Assembly (NCBI GenBank): GCA_003134855.1
Contig: PLCS01000012.1
Coordinates: 186,001-250,000, forward strand
DNA: 64,000 nt
Source of the DNA: Acidobacteriaceae bacterium
GTDB taxonomy: Bacteria; Acidobacteriota; Terriglobia; Terriglobales; Acidobacteriaceae
Direction of reading: 5' to 3'
This document shows, piece after piece, positions 55,401-64,000 of the stretch (the first letter of the stretch is position 1; each line of letters begins with the position of its first letter). The notes beneath the pieces were generated by a model. The model did not search any database and was not told where the DNA came from. It saw only the letters and a list, made by a program, of their open reading frames with translations. The position numbers were made by a program, and so were the translations under genes.

Positions 55401-55903
55401 CCGGAGGGCAGCGGCAGCGGCTCGGGTACGCCGGAGCCATCGACGTGGACGCGGAAGAGCCGGTCATAGTGCCGGTAACTGGCCGCGCCGCTGACGATCA
55501 GCACGTCCTTGCCGTCCGGAGACCAGCCCACCACCGTGCTGCCTGCCGGGTGCCAGGTGATACGGCGGGGAACGCCGCCCGCGGCGGGGATGATGAAGAC
55601 GTCATTGTTGCCGTGCAGGGGGGCCGAGTAGGCAATCCACGCTCCGTCCGGCGAGAAGAACGGGCCTGCATTCACCTTTCCGTTTGCGGTGAGCCGCTCG
55701 GCCTCACCGCCTTGCCGCGAGACCGTCCAGATGTCGTCGGCGTAGCGGAAAGCGATCCGGTCTTGCGAGAGGGAGGGCGAGCGCAGCAGCAGCGGCGGCT
55801 GCGTGGGAGCGGCCGGGGAAGAGCCCTGGGCGGATGCAAAGACGGAAAACAGGATGGAAATCACAAGCAGGGAAATCGCAAGCCGTGAGTTGGCGCGGAT
55901 CAT
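52427..55903 (-). CDS. Tricorn-type protease with PDZ and S41 domains
   Basis: 1158 aa, exported (signal LLVISILFSVFASAQG). Two beta-propeller halves with WSPDG/SPDGKT repeats fill roughly residues 30-680 and gate the substrate. A Lys/Asp-rich linker lies near residues 565-630, then a core domain, a PDZ (about 860-940) and the S41 serine protease domain. The catalytic Ser is in INQSSGSGGDAMPW. It degrades peptides. Start ATG with GGAGG upstream. Confidence 0.9.
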   Translation of the reverse strand: MIRANSRLAISLLVISILFSVFASAQGSSPAAPTQPPLLLRSPSLSQDRIAFRYADDIWTVSRQGGEAERLTANGKVNAGPFFSPDGAWIAYSAPLHGNNDVFIIPAAGGVPRRITWHPAGSTVVGWSPDGKDVLIVSGAASYRHYDRLFRVHVDGSGVPEPLPLPSGFQASFSPDGQSIAYQPFTKWQPAWKRYVGGQTTPIWIVNLKTLDLKKVPRENSNDSNPVWVGDQVYFLSDRDSAGKNSGPVTLYRYDTRSEQITQVMANRELDLKSFQAGPAKDISGADRTVLIVEQFGRILLVDPVTGMNLPIPIQVHGELAGLAPHRVNLAPEEIQNAQLSPTGARAVFEAHGEIFTVPAEKGDTRNLTQTPGIAERDPAWSPDGKTIAYFSDASGEYQLYLHNQTGFKPPTVIDLGPEPSYYYSPIWSPDSKRIAYTDKHLRLWVVDVPAGKPVLVDKEIYGSFGPSFGAVWSPDSKWLAYQRDLDNQLNTIFIYSLETHKATQVTDGMSDASSPAFDLNGKYLYFLASTDDGPSRAGIDLSSLDRAQTNAAYVVVLAKDGSSPVPPESDDEKIKDEAKKDDAKPDSKDADKKDTNKKDARSAEKEKDKETGKDPGKDEKDKPVEVKVDLEKIGDRILALPIPPRNYGGISVGKTGVLYLAETAPFGRPSNYDGGPGIRALWRFTLEKRKPESVLSDLDNFIVSADGSKVLYARKNAWTIASADDLKPGDGAPGKPLNLGNLETAVDPRAEWRQIYHETWRIERDFLYDPHTHGLSIPKIEAKYKPYLDGLASRSEFTYLSTEMLGEITIGHMFVGGPHQPDTAPKTGLLGADYKTENGRYRIAKILGGQNWTPGLASPLTLPGVSVKEGEYLLAVNGRELHAADNLYEFFDGTAGKQTVLRVGANPDGPASENKDARDVTVVPIADEDGLRNLDWIEANRRKVNDLSGGKVAYVYMPNTGGSGYTNFNRYFYSQLDKQGLVLDERYNEGGFIADYVVDVLKRSPLSGAIERDGKPIHDPVGAIFGPKVMLINQSSGSGGDAMPWYFRKAGIGKLVGTRTWGGLVGIGGYPPLLDGGYVMAPRYAIYGLNGDWEVENHGIAPDVPVEELPKDMAAGHDRQLETGVQLVLDELKAHPMPEVHPPPYPNYHKDDGLGNN

Positions 55904-56232
55904 GGGGCCTCCGGTGAGAGAGTCGATTGTGGATTCAAATTAATAAACGGGCGCGAAACTGCGCGTCCATCCATGCTACGCCGGACGGGAGCTGAAAGTT
56001 TCCCGACAATGCATATTTCGACAGGATTTTTTGGATTTGGTGAGGGTTCCGGAACCTGCCAGCGCCGCTTTGCGTATCAAAAAAAGCGAAACCGCCTCGG
56101 CCAAGCCTTGTTTCCGGCTGCGGCAAGCGGCCTAATGGGCTGATGGCACGTCCATAGCAATAGCGAAGATTCCTCGCGCCAGGGAGTTTCTCCGCAACAT
56201 CCATTAAGACAGGCAGTACAGAAAGCAGGACC
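55904..56232. other. Gap between tricorn protease and permease genes
   Basis: 329 bp between two divergent genes. No gene, no clear promoter or repeat identified. Confidence 0.4.
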
Positions 56233-57462
<1,230 letters not shown>

Positions 57463-57464
57463 CC

Positions 57465-58721
57465 ATGAGACTGAGCGACTCGAAAGAATCCGTACTGCTG
57501 GCACTCGACACCCTGCGCAAGAACAAGCTGCGCTCCGGGCTGACGATTCTGGGCATCAGCATCGGCATCGCCACGGTGATTCTGATCTCCTCGGCAATCA
57601 ACGGCCTGAATACCAATATCGCGTCCTTCGTCAATACGCTGGGCACCAACGCCCTGTGGGTCTTCCATTTCGAACCCTTCGCCCACAGGCCCACTACAGA
57701 AGAGCTCAACCGTAAAAGGCTAACTTACGAAGATGCCATCGCGATGCGCAGCCTGCCGTATGTCGCCGCCGTCGATCCGGAGCTGACATCCCAGAATATG
57801 CAGACCGGCGTCGGCAGCGTTTCACTCAAGCGCGGCTCTCACAAGATTCAGAACACGATTCTAAACGGCACTACGACGCAGGTGAAAGAGACCGCCGAAA
57901 TTGAGCTAACAGAGGGGCGGATGTGGACCGATTCCGAAGAGGAGCGTACCGCCAAGGTGGTTGTCCTGGGCCATGACGCCGCAGAGGATCTCTTTCCCGG
58001 CGAAGATCCCATCGGCAAGGATGTCGATTGCGAAGGCTCCATCTTTACCGTCATCGGCGTGCTGGACACACAGCCCGAGCCCTTTGGCAGCGGACGCAAC
58101 TCGCAGGATAACTCCGCCTACTTTCCGCTGACGACCTTCCGCCAGCTTCATCCCGAGCTGAAAGATTTCTGGATCGTCGTAAAATATGACGATCCGGCCC
58201 ACAAGCAGTTAGTTATCGAAGAGATTCGCGAGCTGCTGCGCATCCGCCGCGGAGTCAGGCTGGAGCAGGACGATAACTTTGCCATTTTCGGCCCCGACTC
58301 GCTGACGCGGCTGTGGAATTCGCTCACTATCGGCCTGTTTTCCTTCATGGTTGCCGTCTCTTCGGTCGGCCTGATGGTGGGCGGCGTGGGCGTGATGAAT
58401 ATCATGCTGGTTTCAGTGACCGAACGCACCCGCGAAATCGGCGTTCGCAAGGCCATCGGCGCAACCAGGAAGAACATCCTGCTCCAGTTCACACTGGAAG
58501 CAGTGACTCTTTGCGTGGTGGGCGGGATCATCGGCATCCTGGCCGGAGCCCTGTTTACGCTGGTTCTGCACTATGCCGTCTCGTTCCTGCACGCGGCGCT
58601 TTCGCCGATGTGGGTCACCATCGCCTTTGTTGTCTCCTGCCTTATTGGCCTGATCTTTGGCATCTACCCGGCTTGGAAAGCCGCTTCCATGGATCCCATC
58701 GAGGCGCTGCGGTACGAGTGA
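57465..58721 (+). CDS. Second MacB-like ABC transporter permease
   Basis: 418 aa, paralogous to the upstream gene: NKLRSGLTILGISIGIATVIL at the start, TERTREIGVRKAIGATRKNILLQF and YPAWKAASMDPIEALR at the end, with a periplasmic core between. The gap between the genes is two bases, so they are translated together. The ATPase partner must be encoded elsewhere. Confidence 0.9.
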   Translation: MRLSDSKESVLLALDTLRKNKLRSGLTILGISIGIATVILISSAINGLNTNIASFVNTLGTNALWVFHFEPFAHRPTTEELNRKRLTYEDAIAMRSLPYVAAVDPELTSQNMQTGVGSVSLKRGSHKIQNTILNGTTTQVKETAEIELTEGRMWTDSEEERTAKVVVLGHDAAEDLFPGEDPIGKDVDCEGSIFTVIGVLDTQPEPFGSGRNSQDNSAYFPLTTFRQLHPELKDFWIVVKYDDPAHKQLVIEEIRELLRIRRGVRLEQDDNFAIFGPDSLTRLWNSLTIGLFSFMVAVSSVGLMVGGVGVMNIMLVSVTERTREIGVRKAIGATRKNILLQFTLEAVTLCVVGGIIGILAGALFTLVLHYAVSFLHAALSPMWVTIAFVVSCLIGLIFGIYPAWKAASMDPIEALRYE

Positions 58722-58724
58722 GAC

Positions 58725-58815
58725 AGCTTCTAGCTGCTAGCCTCTAGCTTTTGCTGCTGGAGATGCCTGCACATTCATGATTGGCTAGCGTACCGAAGCT
58801 GAAGGCTAGAAGCTG
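58725..58815. repeat. Inverted stuttered AGCT arms upstream of hpnI-like gene
   Basis: AGCTTCTAGCTGCTAGCCTCTAGC at 58730-58753 and the inverse GAAGCTGAAGGCTAGAAGCTG near 58797-58814. An upstream in-frame TTG start for the next gene would translate through the right arm. Confidence 0.55.
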
Positions 58816-58821
58816 TATTCT
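58816..58821 (+). promoter_or_regulatory. Candidate -10 box before hpnI-like gene
   Basis: TATTCT lies seven bases before the preferred GTG start at 58829, consistent with a leaderless transcript. Confidence 0.35.
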
Positions 58822-58828
58822 TACCCTT

Positions 58829-60103
58829 GTGACAGCACACGCGTTAGCTACGTTGATTGAGATTTCGACCACCGTGCTGGCCGTGGCCGGCATGGGCTAC
58901 TACCTGGCTGCAATGGTGGCGGCGCGGATCTTCTTGGCGGCGCGGCGCGCGCCGTTGGCGGCGTTTGCACCCGGCGTGAGTGTTCTCAAGTCGCTCAAAG
59001 GCCTCGACCCCGGCATGATCGACGCCTTCCGCAGCCACTGCATCCAATCCTATGCAGGCGAGTCTGAGCTGCTCTTCGGGGTCTCTTCGCTCTCCGACCC
59101 GGCCACAGCGGCCGTCGAGCAGTTGATCGCCGAGTTTCCCGAGCGGGCAATCCGTTTGATCGAGTGCCCGGAACGGCTGGGAACGAACGGCAAGGTCAGC
59201 ACACTGGTTCAACTTGCCGCTTGCGCCCGCTTTGATTTCCTGCTCATCAACGACTCCGACATTACTGTCTCGCCGCGCTACCTGGAGCGGGTGATGGGGT
59301 GCTTTGGCTCGGAAGAGATTTCTTCCGTGGCTAAAGCCCCCAAGGATTCTGTCGGCTTTGCGCGGGGGATAAATCCCCCGCCTCCCTCCGTCGCGAATTC
59401 ATCAGCACAAAAAGTCGGTCTGGTCACGACGCTCTACCGTGGCCGCGCCCACGGCACGCTGCCCTCAAGGCTGGAGGCGCTGGGGATTGCCACCGACTTC
59501 CAGGCCGGAGTGCTGCTCTCGATGTGGATGGAGGGCGGCCTGCACTACGGCCTCGGCTCCACGCTGGCGGTCAGCCGCGAAGCTTTCGACAGGATCGGCG
59601 GACTGCAAGTCCTGGTCGATCACTTAGCCGACGACTATGAGCTGGGAGCGCGTGTGGACAAGGCCGGCTACCGCCTGGCGCTCTCCGCTGAGGTGGTCGA
59701 GACGAACATTGCGGCCTACGGCTGGCGCGGCTTCCTCGATCACCAGTTGCGCTGGGCGCGGACGGTCCGCGAGGCACGGCCCTGGGGCTATGCCGGACTC
59801 GTCTTTACCGCCGGGCTGGGCTGGGCGATGCTGAACGTGCTGGCCAGCGGTGTGAGTCCGCTGAGCCTATGGCTGCTGGGACTGAGCTTCTTTCTACGGC
59901 TTGCGCTGGCCATGACGGTGGGCGCAGAGGTGCTCGGTGACCGCCAGGTTCTGCCCAGCCTTTGGCTGCTGCCGCTGCGCGATCTGGTCGCCGTGGGCGT
60001 CTGGGTAGCGGGCTTTGCCGGCAATACCATCGTCTGGCGCGGCGAGCGCTTCACGCTCAAGGACGGGAAGCTGTACAAGGTGGATACACAGCGCGCCAGC
60101 TAA
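58829..60103 (+). CDS. HpnI-like (hopanoid) glycosyltransferase with in-frame repeat insertion
   Basis: 424 aa from the GTG at 58829. A membrane start (LATLIEISTTVLAVAGMGYYL) is followed by a GT-A domain: VSVLKSLKGLDP, FLLINDSDITVSPRYL (D-x-D), LADDYELGARV and the QLRWARTVREARP motif. Late hydrophobic segments close it. It fits ceramide/hopanoid-type glycosyltransferases. Residues about 166-192 are an insertion from a family 4 palindrome between EEISSV and KVGLVTTLYRG. Its stop overlaps the convergent GH57 stop (CTAA). Confidence 0.85.
   Translation: MTAHALATLIEISTTVLAVAGMGYYLAAMVAARIFLAARRAPLAAFAPGVSVLKSLKGLDPGMIDAFRSHCIQSYAGESELLFGVSSLSDPATAAVEQLIAEFPERAIRLIECPERLGTNGKVSTLVQLAACARFDFLLINDSDITVSPRYLERVMGCFGSEEISSVAKAPKDSVGFARGINPPPPSVANSSAQKVGLVTTLYRGRAHGTLPSRLEALGIATDFQAGVLLSMWMEGGLHYGLGSTLAVSREAFDRIGGLQVLVDHLADDYELGARVDKAGYRLALSAEVVETNIAAYGWRGFLDHQLRWARTVREARPWGYAGLVFTAGLGWAMLNVLASGVSPLSLWLLGLSFFLRLALAMTVGAEVLGDRQVLPSLWLLPLRDLVAVGVWVAGFAGNTIVWRGERFTLKDGKLYKVDTQRAS
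59326..59390 (-). repeat. GC-rich palindrome, family 4, inside the hpnI-like gene
   Basis: On the minus strand it reads GGAGGGAGGCGGGGG, ATTTATCCCCCGC, then GGGGGCTTTAGCCACG. It matches the intergenic copy at 20551-20620 in its main stem and in having a second stem. It adds about 22 codons in frame. Confidence 0.8.
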
Positions 60104-62580
60104 TCCCCCGTAGTCGCCGCCGTTGGATCCTGGTCACTGATGGCGGCACAGTCGATGGAGAGACAGGCGCCCAGTTCGCCGAAGTTCTTCTCCCAGCGCG
60201 GGCGGTCTTCGGCGGCCAGCGCGGTGAGCGCATAACTTGAGGTGCGTAGAATCTCGTACCAAATGTTCTGTGCCTGCCACAAATTCAGATCGAAGGGCAG
60301 CTCGGCCAGCATGCGGCCTAAGGCGAGCGCCCGCTCCAGCGTCTCCAGCGGACCGGAGGACATCTGCAGATCGATCATCACGCGTTTCATGCGCCCGTCG
60401 GCGATGTAGGAGAGCGTGGCCGTGTCCAGCGGAACCTGGTCGGCTTTGGCCAGCGAGAGGAAGGAGCGCAGTTGGGGCTGGTCGACGGGGTCGGCCTCCA
60501 GGGCGCGGCGCAGGCCGGCGTTGATGGCAAAGCCGGCTGCCAGGGTAAGGGCGGGCGGCTTGGGCAGGCCGGCCTGGGAGAGATAGTGCAAGAGGCTGGC
60601 GTGGTCCCTATAGATGGCGGTGAGGGAGTTCTCGATGTCGGAGAGCGTGGTGTTGAGGATGAGTTGCACGATGCGCCGCTGCTCGTCGGTGAAGAGCGAT
60701 GAGAGCGAGTAGTCCATGGGTCCGTAGTAGCGGTCCAGCAGGCGAATCGCTTCGGGGAAGTCGGCGCGCTGCACATATCCCGCGGCCTGGCTGGCGAAGG
60801 CTTCAAAGGCGGCTGCATCCTCCGGCTCATAGGCCTTGACGGCGGCGGTGATGTTCTGGTCGCCAAAGTGCAGGACGGCAAAGGAAAAGCTGCGTTGCCT
60901 GCCGGTAACGGCGCCGACAATCTTGACCCTGCCCAGAGCGAGCCGTCCCCGGCCGGAGGCGTACACCTCGTAGGAGTTGCGCCAGACGCGGAAGCAGAAG
61001 AGGTCGGTCTCCTCGGCAAAGGAGGAAAAGATGGAGCTGATGGCGTAGTGGGCTGCGACCTGTTCCAGGCCCAACTGCTTGGCGCTGACCTGCTCCTTGT
61101 AGATTTTGGCGCCGTCGCCGGCCGCGGCCACGTTCGAGCGGGCTTCGGCCAGGCGAGCCAGAAAAGCCGGTTCCAGCGGCGCGGCTAGCTCGCCAAAGAC
61201 CTCCCGGGCCAGTTGCAGCACCCGCGCGGCATAGGTAATGATCTGCACGGTCTCAATGCCTGAGATGTCATCGAAGAACCACCCGCAACTGGTGAACATA
61301 AGCTGGGCGTGGCGCTGCATCTCCATCAATTCCAGCCCGCGCACGCGCTCCGGCGCCGTGAGGACGCGGAGCTGGTGCTTGCGGAAGAAGAGATCGACGG
61401 TCTGCGGGCTGTGGTCGAGCATGGCTTCGATGTATCCGTCGCGGGCGGCCCAAACGTCTTTGAAGAGCCTGGCGCCCTCCCCTTCTGTCAGCGGGACGAG
61501 CGCGTCGCGCAGTTCATTCATAGCCTGGCGGAGCGGCGCGCGCCACGCCTGGTTGCAGCCCGGCTTGCCGCCGTTGCAGCCGCAGTTGGAGCGCCAGCGC
61601 TCGATGCCATGCACGCAGCTCCAGGAGGTGTTTTCGACGATCTCGGCTTCGTATTCGGGGGGAAACCGTTCCAGAAAACAGCCGTAGTTGGTCAGCTTGA
61701 CGGTGGGGTCTTCTTCGAGCCGGCGCAGCGCGTAGGCCAGCGCCATTTCGCCGAACTTGTGGTGGTGGCCATAGGATTCCCCATCCGTCGCCACATGGAC
61801 CAGTTGCGGCTGCGCGTTGTCTTTGAAGCCGCCCTTGAGCCGCGCGGCAAGGCTCTCACCGGAGTTGAGCAGCCCCTCGAAAGCGATGGCTCGCGAGGCG
61901 GGGCCGTCGTAGAAAAAGACGGCAATCGAGACGCCGGAGTCGAAGCGGACAAGGTAGGGGTGGGTGGTGTCCACGCTGGCGTTGGGAGTCTCCGTCCAGC
62001 CCCCGCCGTCCTTCAAGCTCCGGATGCGCTTGCACTGGTGCGGAGCCAGCACCGTGAACTTGATGCCGTGCTGGGCCAGCAGCTCCAGCGATTCGTTGTC
62101 GGCCGCAGTCTCGGCCAGCCACATGCCCTCGGGCAGGATGCCGTAATGGTGCTGGTAGTCGGCGATGCCCCAGCGAATCTGCGTGATGCGGTCGCGGCGG
62201 CTGGCGAGCGGCAGGATGATGTGGTTGTAGACCTGCGCCATGGCAGAACTGTGGCCGCGGTAGCTCTTTCGGCTGCGCTGCTTGCCGTCCAGAATCATGC
62301 GGTAGGTGCGCGGCGCGTTCTCCTTCAGCCAGCTCAGCAGCGTGGGGCCGAAGTTGAAGCTGATGCGCGCGTAGTTGTTCACGATACGCGTGATCTTATT
62401 CTTGTTATTGACGATGCGGGCCGCGCCGTTGGTCGAGTAGCACTCCGCGCAGATGCGCTCGTTCCAGTCATGGTAGGGCGCGGCAGCGTCCTGTGTCTCG
62501 ACCGTCTCCAGCCAGGGATTCTCGCGTGGCGGCTGATAAAAGTGACCGTGAATGCAGATAAACCGTTTACTTGCCGCCAT
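60100..62580 (-). CDS. GH57/DUF3536 glycoside hydrolase-like protein
   Basis: 826 aa. The N-terminal GH57-type barrel begins with RFICIHGHFYQPPRENPWLE and holds HSSAMAQVYNHIILPLAS and LPEGMWLAETAAD (candidate catalytic Glu). The second half is DUF3536-like. Members probably act on alpha-glucans such as glycogen. It stands alone and is convergent with the hpnI-like gene, sharing CTAA as both stops. Confidence 0.9.
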   Translation of the reverse strand: MAASKRFICIHGHFYQPPRENPWLETVETQDAAAPYHDWNERICAECYSTNGAARIVNNKNKITRIVNNYARISFNFGPTLLSWLKENAPRTYRMILDGKQRSRKSYRGHSSAMAQVYNHIILPLASRRDRITQIRWGIADYQHHYGILPEGMWLAETAADNESLELLAQHGIKFTVLAPHQCKRIRSLKDGGGWTETPNASVDTTHPYLVRFDSGVSIAVFFYDGPASRAIAFEGLLNSGESLAARLKGGFKDNAQPQLVHVATDGESYGHHHKFGEMALAYALRRLEEDPTVKLTNYGCFLERFPPEYEAEIVENTSWSCVHGIERWRSNCGCNGGKPGCNQAWRAPLRQAMNELRDALVPLTEGEGARLFKDVWAARDGYIEAMLDHSPQTVDLFFRKHQLRVLTAPERVRGLELMEMQRHAQLMFTSCGWFFDDISGIETVQIITYAARVLQLAREVFGELAAPLEPAFLARLAEARSNVAAAGDGAKIYKEQVSAKQLGLEQVAAHYAISSIFSSFAEETDLFCFRVWRNSYEVYASGRGRLALGRVKIVGAVTGRQRSFSFAVLHFGDQNITAAVKAYEPEDAAAFEAFASQAAGYVQRADFPEAIRLLDRYYGPMDYSLSSLFTDEQRRIVQLILNTTLSDIENSLTAIYRDHASLLHYLSQAGLPKPPALTLAAGFAINAGLRRALEADPVDQPQLRSFLSLAKADQVPLDTATLSYIADGRMKRVMIDLQMSSGPLETLERALALGRMLAELPFDLNLWQAQNIWYEILRTSSYALTALAAEDRPRWEKNFGELGACLSIDCAAISDQDPTAATTGD

Positions 62581-62836
62581 GAGAACCCCTGCCGGTGTGC
62601 CGGACTGTTGGACCCATTGTAGACTTTATCGGCTGGCAGAGGCTGTGTCCTTAGCCAGATCGCAGGTCCGTTACAGGTACCAGCTGGCCACGGAACGAAA
62701 CGGCGCCCAGCGCTTTCCTCTTTTGAGCAGAGCTCAGGTTTGGGCACGCGCAGATTATCACCAAGGCCCAGTCATGCCTCTACTGGATGGGTCACCAAGC
62801 AGAAGGAACGCCACACTTGCGCATTCACCATACTGA

Positions 62837-63427
62837 CTACTTGTCCTTCTCGCTCTTGCCGAAGAGTGGGATCGGGATGTGGAAGGGTGATTCGGCGCCG
62901 GTCTGCTTTTTAGCCTTGGAGCTGGAGTCCGCGGGGAGCTTGGTGCGCTGGGAGTTGATGCACAGCCAGCCGCCGCGCGCGCGCTCGTAGACGTGAGTGA
63001 AGACGCCCTTTTCCTCCACTGGCGCTGAGCCGGCCTTACGGCGCAGCTCATAGGTGCCATTCGCCACTGCAATGTCGCCCAGCATGCGCACGGTGATTAC
63101 CCGCTGCTCAAGATGGAGGGTCTTGTCCTCGCCGGTGATCAGCAGGGCCAGTTGCTGGTTGCGGGTGGTGAAGTCGCCCGAGGCGGAAACATCCATGAAT
63201 AAGGGAGAGAGCACCAGTTCCAGAGCGTACTGGTCGCGCTGGTCGATGGCGTCGTCCCAGGCGTCTTCGATCTTCTGGAACTCTTGTATCGCCGGACTTT
63301 CCGCCGAGGCAGCGGCGGGCTGGGCAGCGGCCGGAACCGGCGCCGGGGAGAGATTCTGCGCCACAACAAGGCAGCCTGAGAGCAGGGAAACAGAAACAAC
63401 AGCCACAAGACGGGTCATATATGCCAT
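62837..63427 (-). CDS. Exported SnoaL/DUF4440-like protein
   Basis: 196 aa from the ATG at 63427. A signal peptide (LVAVVSVSLLSGCLVVAQ) is followed by an Ala/Pro-rich stretch, then an NTF2-like fold (IQEFQKIEDAWDDAIDQRDQYALELVLSP...TYELRRKAGSAPVEEKGVFTHVYERARGGW). The acidic/His pocket residues of enzymes are not clear, so a binding role is likely. A basic tail ends the protein. Confidence 0.75.
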   Translation of the reverse strand: MAYMTRLVAVVSVSLLSGCLVVAQNLSPAPVPAAAQPAAASAESPAIQEFQKIEDAWDDAIDQRDQYALELVLSPLFMDVSASGDFTTRNQQLALLITGEDKTLHLEQRVITVRMLGDIAVANGTYELRRKAGSAPVEEKGVFTHVYERARGGWLCINSQRTKLPADSSSKAKKQTGAESPFHIPIPLFGKSEKDK

Positions 63428-63483
63428 GAACTCCAGCCTCAACAGGGGTCAGTGGACGGATTCAAGATTGTTACAGCCCCGGA

Positions 63484-63512
63484 ACTGATCACTGTCCATT
63501 GTCCACTACTCT
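63484..63512. repeat. Stuttered CACTGTCCATTGTCCA words
   Basis: A short run of ACTGTCC/ATTGTCC words in the gap upstream of the DUF4440-like gene, similar in style to those in the phage-like region. Confidence 0.4.
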
Positions 63513-63578
63513 GATGATAGCTCTTGGACTCGGCAGACGGGCTGTGGAGAGCGTGAATAAAAAGATGCACGGGCACTA

Positions 63579-63886
63579 GGGCCTGTTCACACTACCCCGG
63601 CGGGTGGCGCTGCCAGCGAAAATCCGGCCAGGCCGGGGTCCCCACGGACAGGTCTTCGTCCGTGGGGTGTAGATGAAGCCGAGCCCGAAGGCTGTGGCGG
63701 GTCCACCGTCGAAGGCGAGAATGAAGTATGGCCGGATTTTCACAGCAGCCCGAAGGGACGGAGCCAATTTTCCCCAGATCTTCGTCCATCGTCGCTAGGA
63801 TACACCCGGTATCCGTCACTCCTCATTCCTCGATCTGAGAAAAATTGGCTCCCGTCGCCGCCCACCAGGGTAGTGTGAACAGGCCC
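63579..63886. mobile_element. MITE with 19-bp terminal inverted repeats and TA duplication
   Basis: Perfect ends GGGCCTGTTCACACTACCC (63579-63597) and its inverse (63868-63886). TA flanks at 63577-63578 and 63887-63888 are a target duplication, as with IS630/mariner-type and some IS5-type elements. There is no transposase gene. Inner inverted segments (GAAAATCCGGCCA/TGGCCGGATTTTC) and a family 1 palindrome lie inside. Confidence 0.85.
63632..63669 (+). repeat. Family 1 palindrome inside the MITE
   Basis: GCCGGGGTCCCCACGGAC-aggtcttc-GTCCGTGGGGTG. Compared with the trpF unit the stem has changed A to G on one arm and T to C on the other, a compensatory pair. Confidence 0.85.
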
Positions 63887-64000
63887 TAAGTCAGCGTTTG
63901 CAGCCGTTCCGGCTCATGAAGCGTAACCAGGGAATCTTCGATGGAGATCCAGCCGTCCTTGCGGAACTGGCCCAATGTGCGGGTGACGGTTTCGCGGGTG
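63886..64000 (-). CDS. Crp/Fnr-family regulator, C-terminal end (5' part outside window)
   Basis: Only the last 37 residues are visible. TRETVTRTLGQFRKDGWISI is the recognition helix and wing of Crp/Fnr DNA-binding domains, followed by VTLHEPERLQTLT. The stop is TAG: TA is the target duplication and G is the first base of the MITE, so the element forms the stop. Ligand domain unseen. Confidence 0.8.
   Translation of the reverse strand, partial: TRETVTRTLGQFRKDGWISIEDSLVTLHEPERLQTLT

Noticed and set aside
54401..55888. Long plus-strand open frame of 495 codons
   Set aside because: It lies opposite the tricorn protease propeller and has no domain-like composition.

Overview
The window is about 64 kb of GC-rich chromosome, most likely from an Acidobacteriota member of the Terriglobia/Acidobacteriaceae type. 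This rests on a VWFA-related protein of the acidobacterial type, a PEP-CTERM exported protein, an HpnI-like glycosyltransferase, a GH57/DUF3536 enzyme, a tricorn-type protease, stand-alone MacB-like permeases, and many short palindromic repeats of a kind abundant in these genomes. The taxonomic call comes from family knowledge only. I found no rRNA, tRNA or CRISPR array.

Region 1 (1-12129) is a one-way phage-like structural cluster: large terminase (cut by the window edge), a HipA-like kinase plus DUF3037 pair as cargo, portal, protease, scaffold-like protein, major capsid, connectors, a probable tail tube, a 771-aa tail/hub protein and an XhlA-like membrane protein. No tape-measure gene, integrase or lysin is visible, and purE follows directly. 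It may be a compact prophage remnant or a domesticated particle. Its gene gaps are full of 'stuttered' word repeats, several arranged as inverted arms.

Region 2 (12130-23994) holds purE, an AT-richer pair of unknown genes, typA, a tightly coupled kinase/receiver/kinase operon whose first kinase carries about 41 perfect heptads, a REC-PAS protein, a deoxyinosine/uracil-DNA glycosylase-like gene and a lipoprotein pair. Region 3 (24107-31868) has a GHKL-ATPase/nuclease fusion that looks like phage defence, then recA, a monooxygenase-like gene, a PEP-CTERM protein and a UvrD/PcrA helicase.

Region 4 (31955-41489) contains a LOG protein, a VWFA protein, a Fic module with a degenerate active site, trpC, a PIN toxin-antitoxin pair, trpF, a TolC-like protein, pgl-glk and an acetate transporter. 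Region 5 (41673-47422) is an AT-richer MBL-hydrolase/membrane-protein islet followed by an arsenic cluster (arsR divergent from arsM-arsC-ACR3) with one operator between them. Region 6 (47716-64000) has a GGDEF protein, small genes, divergent RDD/SpoIIM genes with overlapping start codons, a tricorn protease, two permeases, an hpnI-like gene, a GH57 enzyme, a DUF4440-like protein, a MITE and the 3' end of a Crp/Fnr regulator.

The most unusual theme is short palindromic repeats entering genes. Two 42-bp hairpin units sit in frame inside trpF, a different palindrome sits in frame inside the hpnI-like gene, another supplies the C-terminus and stop of a membrane protein, and a 308-bp MITE with perfect 19-bp ends and a TA duplication supplies the stop codon of the Crp/Fnr gene. 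At least two families show compensatory changes in their stems.
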